Positions 41,292-49,873 of a stretch of DNA of 64,000 bases are shown one piece after another (position 1 is the stretch's first letter; every line of letters starts with the position of its first letter). The stretch lies in NCBI GenBank assembly GCA_964453665.1, contig CAYVQT010000005.1, positions 1 to 64,000 on the forward strand, read 5' to 3'. The notes under the pieces are model-generated. The model worked only from the letters and a program-made list of their open reading frames with translations, had not been told where the DNA came from and did no database searches. Made by a program: the position numbers and the translations under genes. Origin of the DNA: DAOUTY01 sp964453665 (GTDB taxonomy: Bacteria; Chloroflexota; Dehalococcoidia; SZUA-161).

Positions 41292-41600
41292 ATGCCGAAA
41301 CAGAAGATACGCATCAAGCTAAAAGCATTTGATCACCGAATTCTGGATCAATCCGCAGTGCAGATTGTGGAGGCAGCGGAGCGAACAGGGGCGGCGGTGG
41401 TAGGACCTGTGCCGCTTCCCACTCACATAAAAAAATTCTGTGTTATACGCTCTCCGCATGTGGATAAGGATTCCCGTGAGCAGTTTGAGATCAGGACTCA
41501 TAAGAGGCTGATTGATATCGTGGATCCTACTACCAAGACCATCGATGCCCTGACAACGTTGAATCTCCCTGCGGGCGTGGATATCGAGATAAAGCTTTAA
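41292..41600 (+). CDS. rpsJ: Ribosomal protein uS10
   Basis: 102 residues, 30S head protein, also NusB partner in antitermination. FDHRILDQSAVQIVEAAERTG and RSPHVDKDSREQFEIRTHKR are diagnostic. The ATG is at the base after the fusA stop, so the genes are coupled. Confidence 0.97.
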   Translation: MPKQKIRIKLKAFDHRILDQSAVQIVEAAERTGAAVVGPVPLPTHIKKFCVIRSPHVDKDSREQFEIRTHKRLIDIVDPTTKTIDALTTLNLPAGVDIEIKL

Positions 41601-41614
41601 TCGGGTTGTATTAG

Positions 41615-42238
41615 ATGATTAGTGGACTTATCGGTCGCAAAATAGGCATGACGCAGGTGTTTACTGAAGGTGGCACTGTCGAAGCTGTGACTGCCATTGA
41701 AGCCGGCCCCTGTGCTGTAACGCAAATCAAGACTGAGGCTAAAGAGGGCTATAGCGCAGTTCAGCTTGGTTTTAGCGAAGCGAAGCGGCTCAATTCCCCC
41801 GAGCGGGGTCATCTGGGGAAGCTGGATTCATTCAAGCATTTGAGAGAGTTTGGAGTCGAGGATGTTTCTGATATAGAGCTGGGGCATCGAGTAGATGTCA
41901 GCTTATTCCAGCCTGGTGATGTTGTGGATGTCAGCGGGATATCAAAAGGGCGGGGATTTGCCGGTGGGATAAAGCGGCACCACTTTTCCGGCGGTCCCAA
42001 GACCCACGGTCAGTCGGACCGACATCGTGCTCCTGGTTCTGTTGGGGCTGGCACCGACCCGGGACGGGTGCTCAAAGGGCAGAGGATGGCTGGGCATATG
42101 GGGAACCAAAGGGTTACGGTGAAGCGAGTGAAGGTGGTTAAATCGGATCCAGATCGTAACCTGCTTTTAGTCAAAGGAGCGGTGCCTGGGGCCAGGAATG
42201 GGCTGTTAGAGATAAGAAAATCTAAGGTGCGTGGTTAG
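41615..42238 (+). CDS. rplC: Ribosomal protein uL3
   Basis: 207 residues, 50S assembly initiator near the peptidyl-transferase centre. GRKIGMTQVFTEGG opens it. The central extension GFAGGIKRHHFSGGPKTHG and GRVLKGQRMAGHMGNQRVT are universal. Start ATG 41615, 14 bases after rpsJ. Confidence 0.97.
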   Translation: MISGLIGRKIGMTQVFTEGGTVEAVTAIEAGPCAVTQIKTEAKEGYSAVQLGFSEAKRLNSPERGHLGKLDSFKHLREFGVEDVSDIELGHRVDVSLFQPGDVVDVSGISKGRGFAGGIKRHHFSGGPKTHGQSDRHRAPGSVGAGTDPGRVLKGQRMAGHMGNQRVTVKRVKVVKSDPDRNLLLVKGAVPGARNGLLEIRKSKVRG

Positions 42239-42252
42239 AGGTTGGGGGAATT

Positions 42253-42906
42253 TTGCAGGTTTCTGTATACAATACTGAGGGCAAGGTAATCGACCAGATT
42301 GAACTCGATGAGTATGTCTTCGGCATACCAGCGAATGAGGCGGTAGTACACCAGGCGCTGGTGAGACAGAGGGCGAACTCTCATCTGGGCACTGTTGGGA
42401 CCAAGACCCGGAGCGAGGTAACGGGAAGCAGCCGCAAGCTATTTCGCCAGAAGCACACAGGGTTTGCACGTGCCGGCAGCAGGAGATCACCGACACGTCG
42501 CGGCGGCGGGCTGGCTTTTGGCCCTCATCCGAGAAGTTATCGGCAGGCAATGCCGAAGAAGATGAGACGTCTGGCACTGAGGTGCGTCCTTTCAGCCAAG
42601 GTAGCGGATGGTGAGCTTAAGGTGATTGATTCATTTGGTCTGGAACAGCCTGCGACTAAGCAGATGGTGGGCATTTTGAAAGCATTAGATGTCGATTCTT
42701 CGGCTCTGCTTGTTACCGGTGAACCGGATATAAACGTGGTCAAGTCTGCCCGCAATATTGATAAAACGAAGACGCTGCCCGCGAGTATGTTGAACGTTGT
42801 TGATTTACTTTCGCATAAAGTGTTGCTTATAACTGTGGATGCAGTACATCGAGTCGAGGCTGTTTGGGGCAGGAAAGAAATTGCCGCCGAGGCTCAAGTT
42901 TCCTAG
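42253..42906 (+). CDS. rplD: Ribosomal protein uL4
   Basis: 217 residues, lines the exit tunnel. RQRANSHLGTVGTKTRSEV, then GFARAGSRRSPTRRGGG and GPHPRSYRQAMPKKMRRLAL form the basic tunnel loop. The start is TTG 42253 after GGGGGAA. In gamma-proteobacteria L4 represses its own S10 operon, but no such leader is seen here. Confidence 0.96.
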   Translation: MQVSVYNTEGKVIDQIELDEYVFGIPANEAVVHQALVRQRANSHLGTVGTKTRSEVTGSSRKLFRQKHTGFARAGSRRSPTRRGGGLAFGPHPRSYRQAMPKKMRRLALRCVLSAKVADGELKVIDSFGLEQPATKQMVGILKALDVDSSALLVTGEPDINVVKSARNIDKTKTLPASMLNVVDLLSHKVLLITVDAVHRVEAVWGRKEIAAEAQVS

Positions 42907-42915
42907 GTGAAGATG

Positions 42916-43200
42916 ATGCATAGCTACGATGTATTACGTCGTCCGGTGATCACTGAGAAGAACACGATGCTTACTGAGCAGAGCAAGTACACCTTTGAAG
43001 TGGCCCGAGAAGCTAATAAGCCTCAGATTAAGCAAGCGGTGGAGAAGGCGTTTAAGGTTAAGGTAGTATCGGTGAACGTGATACACGTACCGGGTAAGAT
43101 GCGACGGGCCGGCCGGCAGCGAGGGATGACCCCCTCCTGGAAGAAGGCGGTAGTTACCCTGGAGCCGGGGAATAAGATCGAGTTCTTTGAAGGCGTGTAA
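42916..43200 (+). CDS. rplW: Ribosomal protein uL23
   Basis: 94 residues, at the tunnel exit where trigger factor and SRP dock. YDVLRRPVITEKNTML and KVVSVNVIHVPGKMRRAGR are typical. ATG 42916 is chosen since AGGTG sits 6 bases upstream. In-frame starts at 42907 and 42913 are alternatives. Confidence 0.94.
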   Translation: MHSYDVLRRPVITEKNTMLTEQSKYTFEVAREANKPQIKQAVEKAFKVKVVSVNVIHVPGKMRRAGRQRGMTPSWKKAVVTLEPGNKIEFFEGV

Positions 43201-43239
43201 TGACGAAGATGTATAAAATTTATCTGGTGGAGAACAACA

Positions 43240-44064
43240 TTGGCACTTAGGATATATAACCCTACCTCCCCAGGGCGGAGGGGCATGGTCGGCGCCGATT
43301 TCTCCGAAATTACAAAGAGGAAGCCGGAGAAATCTCTGCTTTTACCTTTGAAGAAGAAAGCAGGCAGGAGCAATCAGGGGAGGATTACAGTACGCCATCG
43401 TGGCGGTGGGGCTAAACGACGGCTTAGAATTATTGACTTTAAACGGGACAAGTTTGGTATTCCAGGCAAAGTGGCCTCCATTGAGTACGACCCCAATCGC
43501 TCGGCGAATATCGCTCTGATTTATTATGCCGATGGAGAGAAACGTTACATTTTAGCTCCTCTCGGCCTCAAGGTGGGCGCCACTATCTCTTCGGGAAAGG
43601 GTGCGGAAGTGAAGCCTGGCAACGCCTTGCCATTGAAGTTGATTCCGCTGGGCACCGCAGTCCACAATATTGAGCTTTACCGGGGCCGGGGTGGGCAGAT
43701 GGTGCGTAGCGCCGGCGCATCCGCTCAGGTTATGGCTAAGGAGGCTGGTTATACTCTGGTGAGGTTGCCTTCGGGGGAACTTCGTAGGGTTGACGGGGAA
43801 TGCCTTGCAACCGTGGGGCAGGTAGGTAATATCGACCACAGTAATATCAGTCTGGGCAAAGCGGGACGCAGGAGGCTTATGGGATGGCGGCCTGAAGTGC
43901 GGGGTTCAGCAATGAGTCCCCGTGACCATCCGCACGGTGGTGGCGAAGGACGGTCGCCCATCGGACATCCGGGACCGAAGACTCCGTGGGGCAAGCCGGC
44001 GCTGGGTTATAGGACTAGGCGCAATAAGAGCAGCAACAGGCTGATCTTAAGGCGAAGGAGATAA
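43240..44064 (+). CDS. rplB: Ribosomal protein uL2
   Basis: 274 residues, 23S rRNA-binding core protein. GRITVRHRGGGAKRRLRIID, and near the end RGSAMSPRDHPHGGGEG with the universally conserved His of the peptidyl-transferase neighbourhood. The start is TTG 43240 (MALRIYNPTSPGRRGM) after GGTGGAG. Confidence 0.97.
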   Translation: MALRIYNPTSPGRRGMVGADFSEITKRKPEKSLLLPLKKKAGRSNQGRITVRHRGGGAKRRLRIIDFKRDKFGIPGKVASIEYDPNRSANIALIYYADGEKRYILAPLGLKVGATISSGKGAEVKPGNALPLKLIPLGTAVHNIELYRGRGGQMVRSAGASAQVMAKEAGYTLVRLPSGELRRVDGECLATVGQVGNIDHSNISLGKAGRRRLMGWRPEVRGSAMSPRDHPHGGGEGRSPIGHPGPKTPWGKPALGYRTRRNKSSNRLILRRRR

Positions 44065-44085
44065 CCATCTAGGAGGTTAGAAGTA

Positions 44086-44391
44086 GTGTCGAGGTCGACC
44101 AAGAAGGGCCCTTTCGTTGATGCCAAGTTGCTCAAGAAAGTGGAGATGCTCAACCGGACCGAGTTAAAAGCAGTGATAAAGACTTGGTCACGGGCATCGA
44201 CCATTGTTCCAGAGATGCTCGGTCTCACTATAGGGGTGCACGATGGCAGGAGACACGTTCCCATCTTCATTACTGAGAACATGGTGGGCCATAAGCTGGG
44301 GGAATTTGCTCCCACCAGGACCTATAGAGGGCATTCTGCTAAGTCGGAGAGGGTAACACGGGTGAGGAAGTCTCCGACCGGCAAGAGATAG
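44086..44391 (+). CDS. rpsS: Ribosomal protein uS19
   Basis: 101 residues, 30S head. STKKGPFVDAKLLKKVEML and VPIFITENMVGHKLGEFAPT are diagnostic. The C-terminus is a few residues longer than usual. GTG 44086 follows TAGGAGG. Confidence 0.96.
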   Translation: MSRSTKKGPFVDAKLLKKVEMLNRTELKAVIKTWSRASTIVPEMLGLTIGVHDGRRHVPIFITENMVGHKLGEFAPTRTYRGHSAKSERVTRVRKSPTGKR

Positions 44392-44416
44392 ACTCTGCTA
44401 AACGAGGATCTACGAA

Positions 44417-44749
44417 GTGGAAGTAGTGGCAAGCACAAGGCAGGCAAGGGTATCGCCGCGAAAGGTACGCTTAGTGCTGGATACGGTGCGAGGCAAAAAG
44501 GTGGATGAAGCCTTGATTATACTAAGCTTCTTACCTACGCCGGCAGCCAGAACTGTCACCAAGGTGGTCAAATCGGCGATTGCAAATGCCGAGAACAATT
44601 TCCAGATGTCACCAGCGCAGTTGAGGATCGTTAAAACGTATGCCGACAAAGGGCAAACCCTGAAGAGATTCCGTGCCAGCGCTCGCGGAAGGGTAAGTCC
44701 TTTTTGCCGTCGCTTTAGCCATATTACCGTTATTGTAGAGGAGGACTGA
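44417..44749 (+). CDS. rplV: Ribosomal protein uL22
   Basis: 110 residues, tunnel constriction protein. RQARVSPRKVRLVLDTVRGK and the basic hairpin tip RASARGRVSPFCRRFSHITV are present. Start GTG 44417. Its stop TGA is immediately followed by the TTG start of rpsC. Confidence 0.96.
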   Translation: MEVVASTRQARVSPRKVRLVLDTVRGKKVDEALIILSFLPTPAARTVTKVVKSAIANAENNFQMSPAQLRIVKTYADKGQTLKRFRASARGRVSPFCRRFSHITVIVEED

Positions 44750-45463
44750 TTGGGACATAAGGTTCACCCTTACGGCTTCAGGATAGGAATAATCCGGGAC
44801 TGGCGTGCCCGCTGGTACGATGAGAAGCATTACGCTCAACTGGTGCACGAGGATATAGATATTCGCCATATTGTCCTTTCCAACTACAAAGAGGCTGGCG
44901 TTTCTCAGGTTGAAATCGAGCGCAAAGCGAATGAGGTTACGGTGACCGTTCATACTGCGAGGCCTGGCGTTGTTATTGGCCGTGGTGGGCAGAGGGTAGA
45001 TGAGTTGAGGCTGCTTTTAGAGAATCATACGGGCAAGAAAGTGCGACTCAATGTTCAGGAAATAAGGGAGCCTGAACTCGATGCAACGCTGGTTGCCCAG
45101 AACATTGCTGAACAGCTCAGGAGACGGGTATCTTACCGCAGAGCGATCAAGCAGTCTATTTCCAGGACCATGCTTCGGGGAGCTAAGGGTGTCAAGATAA
45201 AGTGCTCGGGAAGGCTTGGTGGGGCGGAGATCGCCCGTCATGAGGTCGGACATGAAGGTAGTGTTCCGCTGCACACGTTGAGGGCAGATATAGACTACGG
45301 TTTTGCTGAGTCCCTTACTGCTATGGGGCTTATCGGGGTTAAAGTGTGGATATATAAGGGGGATATTCTTCCTGAAGCCAAGTTGGTGGAGGAAGAGGTA
45401 GTGGAGGGGGAGGAGAAGGGAATCTTCGAGTCAAGTGAGGAGTCTGGCACAGGAATAGAGTGA
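44750..45463 (+). CDS. rpsC: Ribosomal protein uS3
   Basis: 237 residues, mRNA entry-channel protein. GHKVHPYGFRIGIIRDW at the start, a KH domain with VVIGRGGQRVDELR, and GRLGGAEIARHE in the C-terminal domain. The C-terminal tail is acidic (EEVVEGEEKG), longer than in E. coli. The TTG start follows the rplV stop without a gap. Confidence 0.97.
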   Translation: MGHKVHPYGFRIGIIRDWRARWYDEKHYAQLVHEDIDIRHIVLSNYKEAGVSQVEIERKANEVTVTVHTARPGVVIGRGGQRVDELRLLLENHTGKKVRLNVQEIREPELDATLVAQNIAEQLRRRVSYRRAIKQSISRTMLRGAKGVKIKCSGRLGGAEIARHEVGHEGSVPLHTLRADIDYGFAESLTAMGLIGVKVWIYKGDILPEAKLVEEEVVEGEEKGIFESSEESGTGIE

Positions 45464-45891
45464 TGCTGCAGCCAAAGCGCGTACGATATCGAAAAGCCCA
45501 TAGAGGCCACCGCAGGGGCAAGGCACAGGTGAGCAACAGCGTGGTCTTTGGTGACTTCGGGCTCCAGGCGCAGGAGTCGGCCTGGATTACTAGCCGCCAG
45601 ATAGAGGCTGCGCGGCGTGCAATTGTTCACAGTGTTCGAAGGGGAGGCAAGGTTTGGATTCGAATTTTCCCTGATAAGCCTGTAACTTCGAAGCCAGCGG
45701 AGACAAGGATGGGCAGCGGCAAGGGGTCTCTCGATCATTGGGTGGCAGTGGTCAAGCGGGGAAGGATGCTGTTCGAGATATCTGGAGTCAGGGAGGACAT
45801 CGCTCGGGAAGCTATGCGTTTGGCATCGCATAAGCTCCCGATACACACCAAGTTCGTCGGTAGAGAGACATTGGCTGAAGTATCTTCGTAG
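45463..45891 (+). CDS. rplP: Ribosomal protein uL16
   Basis: 142 residues, near the A-site tRNA. MLQPKRVRYRKAHRG, FGDFGLQAQE and GSGKGSLDHWVAVVKRG are diagnostic. The ATG overlaps the rpsC stop (TGATG), so it is preferred to the GTG three bases earlier. Confidence 0.97.
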   Translation: MLQPKRVRYRKAHRGHRRGKAQVSNSVVFGDFGLQAQESAWITSRQIEAARRAIVHSVRRGGKVWIRIFPDKPVTSKPAETRMGSGKGSLDHWVAVVKRGRMLFEISGVREDIAREAMRLASHKLPIHTKFVGRETLAEVSS

Positions 45892-46101
45892 ATGGTGACA
45901 CTGGTGAGGATTGATAGAATCAGAGAACTTAAGCCTAAGGAGCTGTCAAAGCAACTTGAAGACGCTCATCAAGAGTTGTTTAATCTTCGGTTTCGGCTCT
46001 CAACCAGGCAGTTGGCAAATTATAGTGAGATCCATAAGGCGAAGAAGAAGATTGCCAGGATTAAGACAGTGATGCGGGAACGGGAGCTTGGTAAGGGATA
46101 G
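45892..46101 (+). CDS. rpmC: Ribosomal protein uL29
   Basis: 69 residues, a two-helix protein at the tunnel exit. RIRELKPKELSKQLEDAHQE and LFNLRFRLSTRQLAN are typical. ATG immediately follows the rplP stop. Confidence 0.95.
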   Translation: MVTLVRIDRIRELKPKELSKQLEDAHQELFNLRFRLSTRQLANYSEIHKAKKKIARIKTVMRERELGKG

Positions 46102-46103
46102 CT

Positions 46104-46382
46104 ATGGAAAAGAAGAAGATTCGCTACGGTCGGGTGCTGAGCAATAGAATGGATAAGACGGTTGTGGTGGAAGTGGAGACTCGGCGTAAGCATCCTCAAT
46201 ATAAGAAGGTTATCAGATACAAGGCTAATTTTAAAGCTCATGACGAGGATAACGCTTGTGGTATCGGTGATCTGGTGAGGATAGTCGAGACGCGACCTTT
46301 ATCTAAGGATAAGAGGTGGCGAGTGGCTGAGGTCTTGACCAAGGCGGAGATGGTTGAGGTAAAGCCGGAGGAGATTGAGTAA
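46104..46382 (+). CDS. rpsQ: Ribosomal protein uS17
   Basis: 92 residues, OB-fold 16S rRNA binder. GRVLSNRMDKTVVVEVE, HPQYKKVIRYK and GDLVRIVETRPLSKDKRWRV identify it. A short C-terminal extension follows. Starts two bases after rpmC. Confidence 0.96.
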   Translation: MEKKKIRYGRVLSNRMDKTVVVEVETRRKHPQYKKVIRYKANFKAHDEDNACGIGDLVRIVETRPLSKDKRWRVAEVLTKAEMVEVKPEEIE

Positions 46383-46385
46383 GCG

Positions 46386-46754
46386 ATGATCCAGCCGCAA
46401 AGCAGGCTCAAGGTAGCGGATAACTCTGGCGCCAAGAGGATCATGTGTATCAATGTGCTTGGGGGCACAAGGAGGAGATATGCCGGGGTGGGTGATATTA
46501 TCGTAGCGTCGGTGAAGGAGGCAACTCCGGGAGCGGTGGTGAAGAAGGGTGATGTCGTCCGCGCTGTTGTTGTCCGTACTGCCAAGACATACGGGCGGCC
46601 AGATGGTACATATATCAGGTTTGATGAAAATGCGGCAGTTGTTCTTGACGAGAGAGGCAATCCTAAAGGAAGTCGCATCTTTGGCCCTGTAGCTCGTGAA
46701 CTCAGGGACAAGAATTTCATGAAGATCATTTCTCTGGCTCCTGAGGTGCTGTGA
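46386..46754 (+). CDS. rplN: Ribosomal protein uL14
   Basis: 122 residues, the canonical length, at the subunit interface. MIQPQSRLKVADNSGAK, INVLGGTRRRYAGVGDII and the end FMKIISLAPEVL are standard. The stop TGA overlaps the next start (TGATG). Confidence 0.97.
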   Translation: MIQPQSRLKVADNSGAKRIMCINVLGGTRRRYAGVGDIIVASVKEATPGAVVKKGDVVRAVVVRTAKTYGRPDGTYIRFDENAAVVLDERGNPKGSRIFGPVARELRDKNFMKIISLAPEVL

Positions 46755-47065
46755 TGAACATTCGCAAGAATGATGAAGTGCTGGTGATAAGGGGCGATGA
46801 TCGTGGTAAAAAGGGCAAGGTGCATAGTTGCATTCCGCGGGAGAATCGGATTATTGTGGAAGGGGTTAATATGGAAAAGCGCCATATGAAACCCCGGGCT
46901 AATATCAAACAGGCGGGCATCATTGAGCGCGAGGCACTGATACATGTATCTAAAGTGATGCTGGTATGCAGTAAGTGCCATAAACCTGCTCGCGTTGGAG
47001 TTCGTGTCTTGGAGGACAAGAGCAAAGTCCGTGTATGTAAGGAATGTGGCGAGGTTATTGATTAG
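46754..47065 (+). CDS. rplX: Ribosomal protein uL24
   Basis: 103 residues. KOW motif VLVIRGDDRGKKGKVHSCIP (8-27). The C-terminal part has two CxxC pairs (CSKCHKPARVG and CKECGEVID) forming a probable zinc ribbon seen in many L24. ATG 46754 overlaps the rplN stop. Assembly initiator of the 50S. Confidence 0.96.
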   Translation: MNIRKNDEVLVIRGDDRGKKGKVHSCIPRENRIIVEGVNMEKRHMKPRANIKQAGIIEREALIHVSKVMLVCSKCHKPARVGVRVLEDKSKVRVCKECGEVID

Positions 47066-47607
47066 TGTCTAGGCTTAGAGAGATATATAGACGTGAGATC
47101 GTGCCCGCGATGATGAAAGAGCAGGGGTATAAGAATCCGATGCAGGTACCTCGGTTAGAAAAAATTGTGCTTAACGTCAGCTTGGGTGAGGCTATTCAAA
47201 ATCAAAGGGCTCTGGAAGGAGCTGCAAATGATATTGCATTGATTACCGGGCAGCACCCGGTGATCACTCGCGCTAAGAGGCCAATCGCATCATTTAAGTT
47301 GCGGGCTGGTATGGCCATCGGAGTGATGGTTACTCTCCGCGGGGAGCGCATGTATGAGTTTTTCGACCGACTGGTGAACGCTGCCTTGCCCCGCATGCGC
47401 GACTTTCAAGGCGTACCGCGGAAAGCCTTCGACGGTGGAGGTAATTATACCCTTGGCATAAAGGAGCAGCTTATCTTCCCTGAGATCGACTACGACAAGG
47501 TAGACAAGATTCGTGGGTTCCAGGTTTCTGTTATCACTACTGCACACACTGATGAGGAAGGCAGGAGGCTTCTAGAATTGATGGGAGTGCCTTTTAGTCG
47601 GCAATAG
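47065..47607 (+). CDS. rplE: Ribosomal protein uL5
   Basis: 180 residues, 5S rRNA binder in the central protuberance. EKIVLNVSLGEAIQN, TGQHPVITRAKRPIASFKLR and the glycine-rich GGNYTLGIKEQLIFPEIDYD are diagnostic. GTG 47065 shares one base with the rplX stop. Confidence 0.97.
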   Translation: MSRLREIYRREIVPAMMKEQGYKNPMQVPRLEKIVLNVSLGEAIQNQRALEGAANDIALITGQHPVITRAKRPIASFKLRAGMAIGVMVTLRGERMYEFFDRLVNAALPRMRDFQGVPRKAFDGGGNYTLGIKEQLIFPEIDYDKVDKIRGFQVSVITTAHTDEEGRRLLELMGVPFSRQ

Positions 47608-47620
47608 GTTGGAAGAAGAG

Positions 47621-47803
47621 ATGGCGAAAGTATCTAAAATCGCAAAGTCAAAGCGTACTCCAAAGTATTCGGTGCGGCACCGTAATCGCTGTAAGCTGTG
47701 TGGCCGCCCTCGCGCCTACATCCGTCAGGCCGGATTATGTCGAATTTGCTTCAGGAAGATGGCTCTTGAGGGTTTACTTCCCGGGGTCAGGAAATCAAGT
47801 TGG
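47621..47803 (+). CDS. rpsZ: Ribosomal protein uS14, zinc-binding type Z
   Basis: 61 residues from ATG 47621 (GGAAGAAG upstream), the standard length of the C+ form. CKLCGRP and CRICFRKMA give four zinc ligands, followed by LPGVRKSSW. An open frame continues upstream to 47609 but is not needed. The Cys-containing form is typical of Gram-positive and deep-branching bacteria. The TGA stop is at 47804-47806. Confidence 0.96.
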
Positions 47804-47826
47804 TGATCTATTCTTGAGGGATTGAT

Positions 47827-48228
47827 ATGAATCTCAGCGATCCGATAGCTGATATGTTAACTCGAATACGCAATGCTGTTATTGCTCGGCATGAGTTCGT
47901 TCTTGTCCCTGCCTCCAGGGTCAAGATATCGATTGCCAAGGTGCTGAAGGAGGAAGGTTTCATTAAGGACTATGAGGTGCTAAAGAGTAATACCCCGCAG
48001 AGGGTTATTAAGATTCACCTTTGCTACACAGGCAAAAAGCAACCTATGTTGAACGGGCTGCAGCGTGTGAGCAAACCCAGCCTGAGAATATATTGTAAGA
48101 AGGGCGAGATTCCCAGGGTCTACGGAGGGCTTGGGGTGTCCATAGTATCAACTTCTCAAGGGGTTCTTACCGGACAGCAGGCGTGGAAGAAGGGCTTAGG
48201 CGGTGAGGTGCTGTGTTATGTGTGGTAG
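47827..48228 (+). CDS. rpsH: Ribosomal protein uS8
   Basis: 133 residues, 16S central-domain binder. DPIADMLTRIRNAVIARHE and STSQGVLTGQQAWKKGLGGE are diagnostic, ending in the usual VLCYVW. In E. coli S8 represses the spc operon. No clear mRNA mimic of its site was found here. Confidence 0.97.
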   Translation: MNLSDPIADMLTRIRNAVIARHEFVLVPASRVKISIAKVLKEEGFIKDYEVLKSNTPQRVIKIHLCYTGKKQPMLNGLQRVSKPSLRIYCKKGEIPRVYGGLGVSIVSTSQGVLTGQQAWKKGLGGEVLCYVW

Positions 48229-48246
48229 GACAGGCGAGAAATAGTA

Positions 48247-48798
48247 ATGTCAAGGGTAGGAAATAAACCGATTCCTGTACCTCCCGGGGTAGAAGTGGAT
48301 ATTGAGGGCGTTGAGGTCAGGATAAAGGGGCCCAAAGGCGAGCTTCACCGTTCCTTCCATCAGGATATTGGTATTTCATTGGAAGACGGAGTCCTCATTG
48401 TGTCGAGGCCGACGGATAACCGGATGCATCGTTCATTACATGGTTTTACCAGGAGCATACTGGCAAATATGGTTGAGGGAGTGAGCCAGGGGTTCAGGAA
48501 GAACCTTGAACTACATGGGGTAGGTTACCGGGCCCAGAAGTCTGGGGACAGTCTTATAATTCAGGTGGGGTATTCTAAGCCTGTGGAGATCACTCCTCCT
48601 GAGGGCATAGAAGTTATTAGTGATGCTCCAAATCAGATCGGTGTCCTGGGAATAGAGAAAGATATGGTGGGGGAATTTGCAGCCAGAATTCGAGCGGTTC
48701 GCCCTCCTGACCCTTATTTGGGGAAGGGGATCAGATATGCGGGCGAACGTATTCGACGCAAGGCAGGAAAAGCGGGTAAGCTGGGCAGAAGGAAATAG
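48247..48798 (+). CDS. rplF: Ribosomal protein uL6
   Basis: 183 residues, two similar domains. SRVGNKPIPVPPGVEVDIEG, LELHGVGYRAQ and DPYLGKGIRYAGERIRRKAG are diagnostic. Start ATG 48247, 18 bases after rpsH. Confidence 0.97.
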   Translation: MSRVGNKPIPVPPGVEVDIEGVEVRIKGPKGELHRSFHQDIGISLEDGVLIVSRPTDNRMHRSLHGFTRSILANMVEGVSQGFRKNLELHGVGYRAQKSGDSLIIQVGYSKPVEITPPEGIEVISDAPNQIGVLGIEKDMVGEFAARIRAVRPPDPYLGKGIRYAGERIRRKAGKAGKLGRRK

Positions 48799-48803
48799 AA
48801 AAC

Positions 48804-49166
48804 ATGGCTCATGATAGGCGAGAAGCGCGAAAGAGACGACATGTGCGGGTGAGGAGTAAGATAAACGGTACCTCTGACCGCCCTCGGCTTAGTGTTTTTC
48901 GCAGCCTTAATAATATTTATGCTCAGGTGATAGATGATAGTACGGGGAGGACACTTGTCTATGCGTCAACATTGGACGCGGAGATAAAAAAAGATTTAGA
49001 GGATAAAACCAAGACGGAGCAGGCGGCATTGGTAGGTAACTTGGTTGCCAAGCGGGCCCAGAACAGGCAAATAGAACAGGTCGTCTTCGACCGCGGGGGA
49101 TACAAGTATCATGGCCGGATGAAGGCTTTAGCTGACGGGGCCCGCGAGTCGGGATTAAGGTTTTAG
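48804..49166 (+). CDS. rplR: Ribosomal protein uL18
   Basis: 120 residues, 5S rRNA binder. RRHVRVRSKINGTSDRPRLS, FRSLNNIYAQVIDD and VVFDRGGYKYHGRMKALADG are universal motifs. Start ATG 48804, five bases after rplF. Confidence 0.97.
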   Translation: MAHDRREARKRRHVRVRSKINGTSDRPRLSVFRSLNNIYAQVIDDSTGRTLVYASTLDAEIKKDLEDKTKTEQAALVGNLVAKRAQNRQIEQVVFDRGGYKYHGRMKALADGARESGLRF

Positions 49167-49170
49167 GATT

Positions 49171-49689
49171 ATGGAACAGATGGAGAGGATAGACGCCAGG
49201 GATTTAAACCTGAATGAGAAACTGATTAACGTTAATCGGGTGGCAAAGGTTGTAAAAAGAGGACGTCGTTTCAGCTTCAGCGCACTGGTGGTGGTTGGTG
49301 ATGGCGAGGGGCACGTTGGAGCTGGTTTAGGCAAGGCTAGAGAGGTGCCGGCAGCGATACGCAAGGGCGGCGCCATTGCCAGGAGGAATCTAATCGAGGT
49401 GCCAATGGTAGGAGATACTATCCCTTATAAAATAGTGAGCAAGTTTGGAGGGGCTAAGGTGATGTTGAAACCAGCGGCACCAGGTACCGGAGTCATTGCC
49501 GGTGGTGGCGTGAGAGCTACCGTTGAGGCTGCGGGTATCAAGGATATAGTGACAAAATCGATGGGCAGTTCCAACCCGATAAATATAGTCAGAGCTACTA
49601 TGCTGGCCCTGGGACAACTAAAGGATCCGAAGCAAGAGGTGGCAAGGAGAAAGGCGATGGTTGCAGGTGGTGAGGAGCATAGTGGCTAA
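49171..49689 (+). CDS. rpsE: Ribosomal protein uS5
   Basis: 172 residues, fidelity protein. KRGRRFSFSALVVVGDGEG, VGAGLGKAREVPAAIRKG and the GTGVIAGGGVRATVEAAGI loop are diagnostic. ATG 49171. The 3' end overlaps rpmD by eight bases. Confidence 0.97.
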   Translation: MEQMERIDARDLNLNEKLINVNRVAKVVKRGRRFSFSALVVVGDGEGHVGAGLGKAREVPAAIRKGGAIARRNLIEVPMVGDTIPYKIVSKFGGAKVMLKPAAPGTGVIAGGGVRATVEAAGIKDIVTKSMGSSNPINIVRATMLALGQLKDPKQEVARRKAMVAGGEEHSG

Positions 49690-49870
49690 ACTGCGTATTA
49701 CCTGGAAGAAGAGCTCCGTTGGCTATAACAAGGGGCAGCGGATGACCCTTAGGGCCTTGGGATTTCGTTCACTAAACCAGACCATCGTCCATAACGACTC
49801 TATGGCGATCCGTGGCATGCTTAACAAGGTGAAGCACTTGGTACTTGTGGAAGAGGTCGCTGAGGAGTAA
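49682..49870 (+). CDS. rpmD: Ribosomal protein uL30
   Basis: 62 residues from GTG 49682, chosen since AKLRITWKKSSVGYNKGQ then starts as in relatives and AGGAG lies upstream. QTIVHNDSMAIRGMLNKVKH is typical. It overlaps rpsE. Confidence 0.94.
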   Translation: MAKLRITWKKSSVGYNKGQRMTLRALGFRSLNQTIVHNDSMAIRGMLNKVKHLVLVEEVAEE

Positions 49871-49873
49871 TAG

